A stretch of DNA of 64,000 bases, taken from positions 744,001 through 808,000 of the forward strand of contig JAPZLL010000009.1 of assembly GCA_036250225.1 (NCBI GenBank), given 5' to 3'. Both the position numbers and the translations under genes were made by a program. The notes under the pieces were generated by a model. It was not told the DNA's origin, made no database searches, and saw only the letters and a program-made list of their open reading frames with translations. Shown piece by piece: positions 53,319 to 62,369 of the stretch; within the stretch, counting starts at the first letter, position 1; each line of letters starts with the position of its first letter. The stretch comes from Cercophora sp. LCS_1 (lineage: Eukaryota > Ascomycota > Sordariomycetes > Sordariales > Lasiosphaeriaceae).

Positions 53319-54357
53319 ATGTCCCGTTCCCTCGAAGGCAAGCTCGCCATCATCACCGGCGGTTCTCGCGGTACACGTCCACCCCCTCCCTCACAAGCTG
53401 TCCCTCCCTAATGAACACAGGTATCGGCGCTGGCATTGCCGAGAACCTCGCAGCCAAAGGCGCCAACCTGGTGATCGGCTACACCTCGTCCTCCTCAACC
53501 GAAGCCGCCAACGAGCTGGCATCCCGTCTCTCATCAACGCACAACATCCGCGTTGTCCCCATCCAAGCCGAACTCTCCGACTCCTCGGGTCCCGAACAGC
53601 TCATTGACCAAGCCAAACAAGCCTTTGCCCCTGATGGCAGCAAGTTCCAAATCGACATTATCGTCAACAACGCCGGCATTGCCAGAAATGCTCCAATCCA
53701 GGGTATCACCTTTCTCTCTCCTCCGATCCTCACTTGCCCTCACTTACCCTCCCATCCCCCAATCCCAATCCTCATCTCCGGTGCCCTTCCATCGTCCCAT
53801 GAGCCGCTTTCCCCAAGGTGCCAGTAGTTGACAAACCCCCAGAAATCAAACCCACCGACTTCAACGCCACGTACACCGTCAACGTCCTAGCCCCCCTCCT
53901 CCTAATCCAATCCTCCCTCCCCTACCTCCCCCAATCCTCCACCCGCCTCCCAACAGGCCGCATAATCAACATCTCCTCCGTCTCCTCGTCCACCGGCTTC
54001 GTAGGCCAATCCATCTACGGCGGCACCAAAGCCGCCCTGGAAGCCATGACGCGCACGTGGGCGCGCGAGCTGGCGCACAGCTGCACCGTTAACGCAATCA
54101 ACCCTGGTCCTGTCGAGGGACCCATGTACGCGAGCAACTCACCCGAGTTTTTGGAGGGGATCAAGGGGTGGATTGCGCATACGCCACTTATGAAGCCGCG
54201 GGAGGGGGTTGATTCTCCGGAAGTGGTGGAGAGTGGGGAGAGATTGGCACAGACAAAAGAGATTGCGGGTGTGGTGGGCATGTTGTGTGGTGACGATGCG
54301 GGCTACGTGACCGGACAGGTTGTTTGTGCTAATGGGGGGATGGTTTTGTTGCACTAG
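53319..54357 (+). CDS. Short-chain dehydrogenase/reductase (classical SDR)
   Basis: Three exons (53319-53370, 53421-53702, 53825-54357), 288 aa. Classical SDRs reduce carbonyls or oxidise alcohols with NAD(P). The cofactor motif TGGSRGIG is at 13-20, split by intron 1. NNAG is at 100-103. The Ser-Tyr-Lys triad is Ser163, Tyr176 and Lys180 (IYGGTKAA). NPGPVEGPMY and a GQVVCANGG end complete the fold. R17 after the glycines suggests NADPH preference. For intron 2 I chose the acceptor that yields PIQ-VVDKPPEIKP; one a few bases upstream gives a stop. The substrate is unknown. No polyketide, NRPS or transporter gene lies nearby, so a pathway gene cluster is not indicated. Confidence 0.88.
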
Positions 54358-55294
54358 TTCTTGGGACCTAGGTGAGGAACAAACTATAGGGGTTGTGAAC
54401 GGTGGGTCTGGTGATGTTGGGCAGGTGAGGGTGAAGTTTTGATATTAGAATACGATCATACGATGATCGTGATGAATCCAATGTTCGGTACAATCTGGCT
54501 ACTAGCAGACGAGCTGATATTCAACGGTGTAAAAGAGTCGGCAGGGCCGGCGAGTTGAGCAGCAATTGGCTTGGGGACACCCAGGAACGATGAGCCATGT
54601 GGAGGGCAACAAAATCAAGACTCAGTTGGATTCATAAAATGATTTTCCTAACCGAGATGAATGTCAAATCGATGGCAACACAAACGACACACCGGATCCA
54701 GTTGATGCTGCCTCAAGGAGGCTGCTTGGGTATTGTGAATCCCAACAGGCATAAACAAAAATTGGCAACACGATTTGAGCAGTTGTCAAGTAGTGAAAAT
54801 ATTGATGAACGCATTTGGACTTTTTCTTTACCCCTTGGTAGATCAATATCCCTTTCGCTTTTCCGTGTCTGCAGTTAGTTTAGGTGTGACGGCCATTGCA
54901 TGGACCCGCACACCACTGCGCCAACCTTCCAAAAGGAATGCCAGAATTCTAAGGTTACGGCTTAGAATTCTAACTGTGGGTTATATAGCCAGCCTATCAG
55001 CTGCTGTGACATTAGATGTTTTTGTTAACAACTTGAGTGGTTGAAGATCAAAATTCGGGGCATCAGACTTCAAAGTAAACAAACTGGGGTTAACCCCTGA
55101 AGCAACGCGCTAACACACAACCTCTCCCTCAAAGCAAGCCTTTCGTCTCTTTCGGTTATGAGACTAAAAACCACACTGTAGGGATTTAGGAGCGCACGTT
55201 TAACTTGTTGTTCTGAGACTCTCGATCTTGCGGATTGATACTCTATTTCTATCTCGGACGCCCTGCTAGCTCCCTACAAAGAAGAGATATGAAA
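54358..55294. other. Intergenic, convergent 3' ends
   Basis: 937 AT-richer bases between the stops of the SDR (+) and MetRS (-). Short frames only; no repeat or RNA gene recognised. Confidence 0.55.
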
Positions 55295-57440
55295 TCATTT
55301 CTCAGCTGGCTTCTCCCGAATCGGCAACTGCTTGACATCTTCTGTCGCCACGGTCTTGACATCTACACCAACCTGGACAGCCAGTGTGCTCCCCTCAGCC
55401 ACCGGAGTGCCCTCAGCCTCGGCAGCCTTCTTAGCAGCTTTCTTGGCCTTCTTCTTGTCCTTCTCCTCCTGCTTCTTCTTCTTAAGCGCCTCCTTCGCCG
55501 CCTCCTCAGCAGCGCGGCTAGCCTGTGTGCCACCAAATCGGTCCCTCCATTCTGCAATCTTTTTGTCGTCAATTCTTGTGAAGAGATACTCGGCCTTGCC
55601 AAGCTTGTGGCCCGGCTTGAGAGCCTCTGGGTCCCACTTATCTGGGATCGACTTGAGATCCGTGTTCAGCTGGCGGACAATAGATTCCGAAGTCGAAGGG
55701 ATATACGGCGAAAAGACGGAGGCCAGAAGAGAGGCAAGATTGAGCGCAAGACCAATGACCGTCTTGGTGCGTTCCGGGCTTGCGGCCAGACTTGCGTTGT
55801 CTAACCTGTACTGAAGAAGAAGGTTGCCCTGAGACGAAATCTCCATGGCCTTCTTCACACCTGCGCGAAGGTGCACCCCCTCCATCTCAGCGTTGTATTC
55901 AGCCAACAAACCCTGGACGGTTTCAATCCAGGCCTTGAAGTCAAAGCTCTCGTCTGTGTAGCTCGCGCTGAAATCCGGTATCTCCCCCGAGAGTTTGGCG
56001 CCAACGAACTTGACGACGCGGTTCACAAAGTTGCCCAAATTGGCGAGGAGCTCATTGTTGTTGGCAGCCGCAAAACCGGCCCATTCAAACTGTGTATCAC
56101 CTGTCTCCGGGCGGTTGGACAGGAGATAATAACGCCAGACTGAAGGAGGAACACCCGTTTCCTTGGCTCCGTCGCCGAAAACACCAACGCCTCGGGACTT
56201 GCTGAACTTGGTGTTCTCATAGTTGAGGTATTCGGTTGTAGACAAAGTGTGAAGCTTCGTCCACTTGTCTCCCTCGGCGCCGATCACGGAGGCTGGCCAG
56301 ATGACGGTATGGAAGGGCACCTGAGGCAATCAGTATTGGACATGGGTCGAAGCCACCGAGCAAAACTTACGTTGTCTTTACCCATGAACTGATAAAGATG
56401 CACATCACCTTCTACACCACGGTGCCACCAGTCCTTCCACTTCTCTCCGAGGAAATCCGCAGTGATGGAGGGGTAGCCATAAGGAGCGTCAAACCACACG
56501 TAGATGACCTTTTTCTCATATCTGCTGGATTGTTAGTGTACCGACGGTCAAGTTTCAACACCGGCACATACCCTTCAAGAGGAACGGGCACGCCCCATTT
56601 CACATCTCTGGTGATCGAACGCCCCTCTAGCCCACGATCAAGCCAAGCCTTGGTGATCGCCTTTGAATTTGTACTCCACTTGCCCTCCTCACTAGCTTTC
56701 TCGAAGAACTCTCGGACTTTGCCTTGCAGCTTGTCGAGCTTGATGAAGAAGTGGGCGGTCTCCCGGGGGACGGGAGTTGCACCATCCATCTTGCACCTCG
56801 GGTTGATGAGCTCGAAGGGGTCTAGGAGGTTTCCGCACTTGTCGCACTGGTCACCACGCGCATCGTCATAACCACAGCCAGGCTTTGGGCATGTGCCCTC
56901 AACGAAACGGTCCGCCAGGAAGCCCTCGTGCTTTTCGCAGTATGGTTGGGTTGTGGTCCTCTCCTCCAAGTAACCGTTGTCCCTGAGTTTCAAGAAAGCA
57001 TCCTGCACAATCTTGGTCTGGTGTTCCGTCGTTGTCCGACCAAAGTAATCGAACGACAGTTCGAACCAGTCGTAGATGGCTTTATGTTTGGCGTGAAACT
57101 CGTCGCAAAGCGCTTGGGGGGTCACGCCGGCTTCGAGGGCGCGGGTCTCCGTAGCGGTTCCTAGTTGGAATCAGCCCCCTGTGTTGTTGTCTTTCATAAC
57201 CTCAATCGTGGACATACCATACTCGTCGGTTCCGCAGATGTCTATCCCGGCCATTAGTTAATATCCCACTACCCCCTGAAGCGATGTGGACTTACAGAGC
57301 GTCTCCCGACCTCGCAGGCGCGAGTACCTCGCGTAGACATCGGCGCTGAGTGTACTTCCGATCACGTTTCCAAGATGGGGAACGTTATTTACATACGGAA
57401 GCGCCGATGTCACCAAGATCTTCTTAGGAGGTGCCGCCAT
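55295..57440 (-). CDS. MES1: Cytosolic methionyl-tRNA synthetase
   Basis: Five exons: 57440-57296, 57241-57218, 57160-56572, 56521-56371, 56320-55295; 644 aa. It charges tRNA-Met for initiation and elongation. The class I signatures are visible: HLGN at 22-25 (after ALPYVNNVP), CGTDEYG, and KFSKS at 341-345. A zinc knuckle (CPKPGCGYDDARGDQCDKC) lies in the CP domain, and VIYVWFDAPYGYPSIT precedes the anticodon-binding helices. Exon 2 is a 24-nt micro-exon encoding YICGTDEY and is essential to the active site. Yeast Mes1 (751 aa) has an N-terminal GST-like domain for Arc1; here the catalytic core starts at residue 8. Instead there is a C-terminal Lys/Ala/Glu-rich coiled tail (KKKKQEEKDKKKAKKAAKKA). 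Divergent from LTO1. Confidence 0.95.
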
Positions 57441-57903
57441 GTTGATTTTGTGGTGGGGTTATTCGCAAAGATTGAGTGTCGAGACTACCAACGGTTGCCG
57501 ATGGTTGGGTGTCAGGGCGTGAATTGGTGGAGTCAAGGAACCGGGATGCGAACGAAGGCGCGCCAGAAACGCTCAGAACGCTCCCCCTAGTAGGAAAAGA
57601 AAAATCAGGGGTCGGAGGCTGGTTTGACTCATCCGCTCTTTCTCCCTTGGATTGTGTGACGGGACCTTGGAGGCGTTGGTCGCGGCAGTGCGGGGTCCCG
57701 CGCCCAAAATTTGCCCCGCGATTTGCACCATCTGCTCCCCAATTGCCCCGCCAAAAGCCGTCATCCCGCAGCAGCTTCACTGGGCGAGAAGTCTGACTCT
57801 GATCAATCAGCCACGCCAACCCTACCCCGCTCTGCCTAGGGCCTAGTAAAAAAGCGCCCTCCCAACGTTTCTCATAAAGACTCAGACCCAATCGTGACTC
57901 AAC
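57441..57903. promoter_or_regulatory. Bidirectional promoter of MetRS and LTO1
   Basis: 463 bases between divergent start codons. CCAAT cores occur at 57739-57743 (plus strand) and as ATTGG at 57523-57527 (minus strand). Element roles are inferred. Confidence 0.5.
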
Positions 57904-58449
57904 ATGGCCAATGATGACCCCTTTGACGACCTTCTCAATCTCGAAGAGCAGTTCTATCAAGATGGCTACAGACAGGGCCAAGAAGATGGCGTTCGGGCAG
58001 GCCGGATAGAGGGACGATCCCTGGGTCTTGAAAAGGGGTTTCAAAAGTTCTTCGAAAGTGGCAGGTTATATGGCCGGGCCATAGTGTGGGCGAACCGTCT
58101 ACCCAAAGTCAATGAGCAGCATGGAAAAACTGCCAGCGCACCAGTCAAACTTGCGGAGGGATCAGTTCAACCAGGCCCTGAGGGTGGAAATGGGCAAAAG
58201 GAAACTCTGCCTCCCTTGCTACACAACGCGAGATTAGAAAAGCACATCACTACATTATACGCCCTGGTTGAGTCTGAGAGTCTGTCGACAGAGAACACAG
58301 ACGAGGCTGTCAATGAGTTTGACGACAGGCTGAAGAGAGCCCAAGGCAAGGCCAAGATTATCGAGCGATTAGTCGGTGAAGTCCATGCGACGGACGAGGG
58401 AAAGACAACCGAGAGTCCTGGGTCAGGAAAAGTGGCGATTGACGTCTAA
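57904..58449 (+). CDS. LTO1: Lto1/ORAOV1-like Fe-S adaptor subunit
   Basis: 181 aa, no intron. Lto1 pairs with Yae1 to recruit the cytosolic Fe-S targeting complex to Rli1/ABCE1, the ribosome recycling ATPase. The N-terminus has the family hallmark DDPFDDLLNLEEQFYQDGY. It is followed by a run of glycines every fourth residue (G-x3 repeat; YRQGQEDGVRAGRIEGRSLG, LEKGF), the deca-GX3 motif shared with Yae1, then GRLYGRAIVWANRLP. The C-terminus is less conserved; it does not end in a Trp, the feature often used for Fe-S targeting, but ends in AIDV. Start and stop are unambiguous. Divergent from MetRS. Confidence 0.9.
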   Translation: MANDDPFDDLLNLEEQFYQDGYRQGQEDGVRAGRIEGRSLGLEKGFQKFFESGRLYGRAIVWANRLPKVNEQHGKTASAPVKLAEGSVQPGPEGGNGQKETLPPLLHNARLEKHITTLYALVESESLSTENTDEAVNEFDDRLKRAQGKAKIIERLVGEVHATDEGKTTESPGSGKVAIDV

Positions 58450-58682
58450 GCCCAAGGAGCAGGGGCGGTAGATCGCGACGGAATGGGAATATACACGTGC
58501 AACCGGGCTTTGGAGTGTCGATAGAAGGCCATTTCTGGTCATCAGCGGCCAAGCAACATTTTCAAAGATACCCTCATAGAAATAGACAAAAGGACAAGAA
58601 CATCAAATCGCACAAACCACCAAGTTGCCTATCGTCTATACGCCTCGCCGCGTTATGTACACAGGCCTAGCTTCCAACCCGC

Positions 58683-59392
58683 TCATACAAAGGATCTGCA
58701 AGGATACCTATCACTTGTTAGCGAATTTGTCTGTCATCTCAGCCCAGAAGATACTCACTCTCCATCAGGATACGACTGCTCCTCGTCAATTGCATACTTG
58801 TGAACATCCCACTGCCCCGTGATCAACGTCTGCCCACTTGGCAAAGGCGGAAGCCCCCCAGTCTGTGCGAGTACAAGCTTTGCCGCCTCAACACCATTCT
58901 TCTCCAGATACATCGCCAACCCAGCCGTCTTGCCCGTCTCCTCCGCTGCCACCAAGGCCTTGGAGCCCTCCTCACCAATGAGCTCAACACGGGGCTGCGC
59001 CGCGCTGCCAACCGTCAGGAGCGCAACCTGCTGAGCCTGTCCAACGACGCTCAGGCGCGGGTAGTTACGGCGGGCATCGCGCTTCCAGTACGGGTTGTCG
59101 GCAATGTCGCCGGCCGGAAGCGTCACGGGGTCGGTGTAGGCGGCGGGATCGTTGGAGCCGGGAGCCGGTTTACGGAAGTAGGGGTTAAGTGGCACGCCGT
59201 TGGAGCGGTTAGGGTCAATGGCGAATCCCTTGCGGATGATCTCCCAGAGGCCGGTGGATTGGACGGTTTGTTTCTGTTTCGCGCATCGTGACATGGTTAG
59301 CGGGAATATTTCGGAGCTCAATTGAGGTGCGGCAGTACCGTGGTGATGCTCATAACGCCGCCGGCGGCCTTGGCTACCGCTTTGGAGGCCAT
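58683..59392 (-). CDS. Complex I (NADH:ubiquinone oxidoreductase) 21.3 kDa subunit, probably NUZM
   Basis: Three exons (59392-59339, 59273-58759, 58707-58683), 197 aa. It is an accessory subunit of mitochondrial complex I, likely the fungal counterpart of NDUFA7/B14.5a. The sequence starts MASKAVAKAAGGVMSITT. It has STGLWEIIRKGFAIDPNRS, GVPLNPYFRKPAPG, then VTLPAGDIADNPYWKRDARR and YPRLSVVGQ, all typical of the fungal 21 kDa family. The last intron (GTGAGT, GCTAAC, GATAG) removes a stop that would otherwise follow DGE and adds a 25-nt terminal exon ending YPCRSFV. Without that splicing the protein would end after DGE, 8 residues shorter. Neighbouring genes are unrelated. Confidence 0.85.
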
Positions 59393-60304
59393 GATGGCGA
59401 TTTATGGAGAGGAGAGGAGAGTATGGTCGACGGCGTCGAGCTTGGTGGTGACGGAGTTCAAGATTCCCCCGGTCCAGGTTGGCTGCTAGGGCGCACGGAG
59501 CTCAGAATTGCCGGGGTTTTGCCGGTGCAGGGGTGAGTTAGTGTTGCTCGGACCGCATTTGTTCAACCTTCATCAATCGACCGCCCGTGGCTTGCATCTC
59601 TTTTTTCCTGGCCAAACTCACCTCACCCCCATTTTAGAGAGCTTGCGATCGCGTCCAGCCATGACCCGCATGCTCCGGCTTTTTTAACCTACGATATGGG
59701 CACTAGTCAGGCCGCAAGACAGAACGCCCGTTTGTAGCCTGTGGCTTTTTTGCGCATCTTCAATGGTGGGGGCTGTTGGACAGAAAAATGACAGAATTCA
59801 TCCAGCTCCCCTCCTCATAGCCGCGGGCGCCCAATGATCAAACGTGCTCAATTGTGTTTCCAACGAATACATGAACGGTAGCGAGAAACTTTGTAATCCC
59901 ATTGCGGAGAGGCAGAAAGGAAGAGAATAACAATAATAATACCTAATAAACCTGCGGCTCTTATTTTTTTTTTCTCGCTTTTCTCCTCTTTCTCATTCAT
60001 CTTGCACACGCCGGCCAGACACACACAGCACAAAACCCCCCTGACCCAGCCGGAACCCATTCGCTCAAAGCTCGGATCGCGCGTCCTGATTGGCCGGGGT
60101 CTTTTGCGCAACCGACCTCGAACGTCCTGTTTACGTTGCCAACGTCAACCCTTCTCACCCATTCTCCATCTCACCTTCCTCCCCCTATCCCATCGCGTTC
60201 ATTCCATCTCGGTCGCCTCCGGTACGCGACTATTCTCACCTATCTCACTCATCGCCGCGACACGAGCTCATTACTTGCGCTCACTCTGTCAGAAATCATA
60301 AATC
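59393..60304. promoter_or_regulatory. Divergent promoter region between the complex I subunit and DOT5
   Basis: 912 bases between two start codons. ATTGG (CCAAT on the minus strand) at 60089-60093 lies about 215 bases before the DOT5 start. A T-run lies near 59965-59974, and a long pyrimidine-rich leader precedes 60305. No gene seen. Confidence 0.5.
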
Positions 60305-61192
60305 ATGCCTGTCGAGCTCCGCAAGCGCAAGGCCCCAGCTCCGCCTCCGGAGCCGGCACCTGCCCCCAAGAAGAGAACGCCCAAGCCCAAGGTCGCTGCA
60401 TCCAAGGCCAAAGCCGCCGCGTCAAAGGCCAAAGGTGCCGCTGCGCCCAAGCCGAGGGGTCGCCCGGCCAAGGCCAAGGCTGCTGCCGATGCTGAGAAGC
60501 CCACTGCTGAGCCCGCTGCTGCTCCCGCTGAAGAAGCTGTTCCCAACGGCCCTGTGAAGCCGGCAGTCGGCTCCATTCTGTCTCTCGACGACTTCGGCGG
60601 TGAAGTTGAGTTCAATGAGGGCGGCAAGACGACGCTCAAGCAGCTTGTTGAGGAGAGCAATACCGGGGTGGTACTCTTCACCTATCCCAAGGCTTCGACA
60701 CCAGGATGTAAGTTTTTTGCTCCCTCCAACCTCATAAACTCCTTGATGTTAAAACGACAAATAGGTACCCGCCAAGTGTGTCTCTTCAGAGACGCATATG
60801 AGCCGCTCACCACAGCTGGTCTCTCAATTTTCGGTCTCTCCACGGATTCGCCCAAGGCGAACACCACCTTCAAGGAGAAGCAAAAGCTGCAGTACCCACT
60901 TCTGTGCGATCCCGAGGGCACCCTCATCGCCGCTATTGGGTTCAGAAAGGCCCCCAAGGGGACTGCCCGCGGTGTGTTTGTGATTGAGAAGAGCGGTAAA
61001 GTCCTCGCTGCCGAGCCCGGCGGTCCCGAGGCGACGGTCAACATCGTCAAGAAGCTTGTGGAGGGGTTTGCTGGGCCCAAGGAGGCTGAGAAGGTCCCCG
61101 AGCCCGCTAAAGTTGAGGAGGCGGCAGCGAAGGAGGAGGACAAGACGAATGGTGTTGTCGACAAGGCCGAGGGGGAGAAGAAGGATGCGTAA
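60305..61192 (+). CDS. DOT5: Nuclear BCP-type peroxiredoxin (Dot5-like)
   Basis: Two exons (60305-60707 and 60765-61192), 276 aa. Dot5-type thiol peroxidases reduce hydroperoxides in the nucleus. The head (about 1-80) is Ala/Lys/Pro-rich like histone H1 and carries a GRPAKAK AT-hook-like block, consistent with nuclear location. The thioredoxin fold follows with TYPKASTPGC, peroxidatic Cys135 and resolving Cys140 (C-x4-C, as in atypical 2-Cys PrxQ/BCP enzymes), then LSTDSP, YPLLCDPEG and GTARGVFVIEKSG. The C-terminus is again Lys/Glu/Ala-rich. The intron splits the Cys135 codon (T|GT). It is 57 nt and stop-free, so retention would insert 19 residues right after the active cysteine. Confidence 0.92.
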   Translation: MPVELRKRKAPAPPPEPAPAPKKRTPKPKVAASKAKAAASKAKGAAAPKPRGRPAKAKAAADAEKPTAEPAAAPAEEAVPNGPVKPAVGSILSLDDFGGEVEFNEGGKTTLKQLVEESNTGVVLFTYPKASTPGCKFFAPSNLINSLMLKRQIGTRQVCLFRDAYEPLTTAGLSIFGLSTDSPKANTTFKEKQKLQYPLLCDPEGTLIAAIGFRKAPKGTARGVFVIEKSGKVLAAEPGGPEATVNIVKKLVEGFAGPKEAEKVPEPAKVEEAAAKEEDKTNGVVDKAEGEKKDA

Positions 61193-62369
61193 TATGGGGG
61201 TTTCCAATTGTGTCTTCATTGGTTTTTTTCTCAAGTCAAAGTCGGATTTGGGTTGGGAGGATATCCTGGTTTGGCCTTCATCTCTCTTCGATGACAGGCC
61301 CCGTGTAAATGTAGTACCCTTAGTATTCCTCGGTTTCTTTGAGTTCTATCTTCAGGGAATATTTGGTAGCAAATGATTTGATTTTTATCGTAACACGTAT
61401 TGCACAAATCCCCCCAAGTCGTCCTGCCCAGGATCTCTCATCCGTTTTTCCTTTCCTCCGCCACACTTTTGAGGTGCGCCTCGCGTTGTATTTTCTACTC
61501 CGTGTCAGCGAAAATTGCCATATTTCATGTTTCCCCCAACATACCGCATTCATCTTTGCTTCGCGTATCGACGCACGTGTATACCTGTTCTGTTGGTGAG
61601 TTTTCTGTCCGGTTTTGGTTATCGGGGACCGGGGGTGGACTGACGTGAACAGCACGCAGGCCATGGTGAATGCCGCCATGGGCGCCATCACCGTCTGTCG
61701 GGTGTCAAATTAATAAATAACATTTAAAGCTAAGGAATTGAATATATACTCTTGCGTTTATTTTTGCCATGGTTGCAAGTTGCACGGCTTTGCGATTTGT
61801 GACCAATGTTGTGAAGGAGGTTGAAGAGGTCGGGTGATGGCGGTCTTGGCTTCACTGGTTACATGCATATCCCCTGAGCAGCGACATCTTGGGTTCCTGA
61901 GTTTCGAAACACGGCTTTACAGAGACACCAAGGTTCGACGACAAAGTAATATCTCATGTTAAGGAATAACATAAGGGTTGTGGCATTGTTGTGTTTAGCT
62001 GTGCCACTAGTTTTCAGTGCTGAAATTCTGCTCCATGTCACATATAGCTCAAGAAAGTTCGCACCGGGTGCGGATCCAGACAGAAGAGCATCGTGTATTC
62101 AGGAGCAGGCCTTGAAATAGCCAGTCTCTATCTAATGACCCGCTGCAAATGCCCTGAACGCTGCAAAACGCATCAACTCCTAGATGTCTTTCGCCCTATG
62201 TTTCCTTGCAGTCATGGTAGAAAACCCAATATCTCTGGCCCGTAGCCCGGGTAAACGAGCCCAAGTCCATGTGCTCACCCTAACTGAAGAGGATTCCAAG
62301 TTCCCACTCCGTAGAATGCATGCCCCATGTGAGCCCGCCAGTCCAATCGTACATCCCCGCGTAGCCCTC
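61193..62369. other. Intergenic, convergent 3' ends
   Basis: 1.2 kb between the stops of DOT5 (+) and REX3 (-). AT-rich, with an AATAAA-like block near 61711-61720. No gene, RNA or repeat recognised. Confidence 0.55.

Noticed and set aside
53319..54357. SDR as part of a secondary-metabolite cluster
   Set aside because: Neighbours are the NatA subunit and MetRS genes; no synthase, P450, transporter or regulator nearby.
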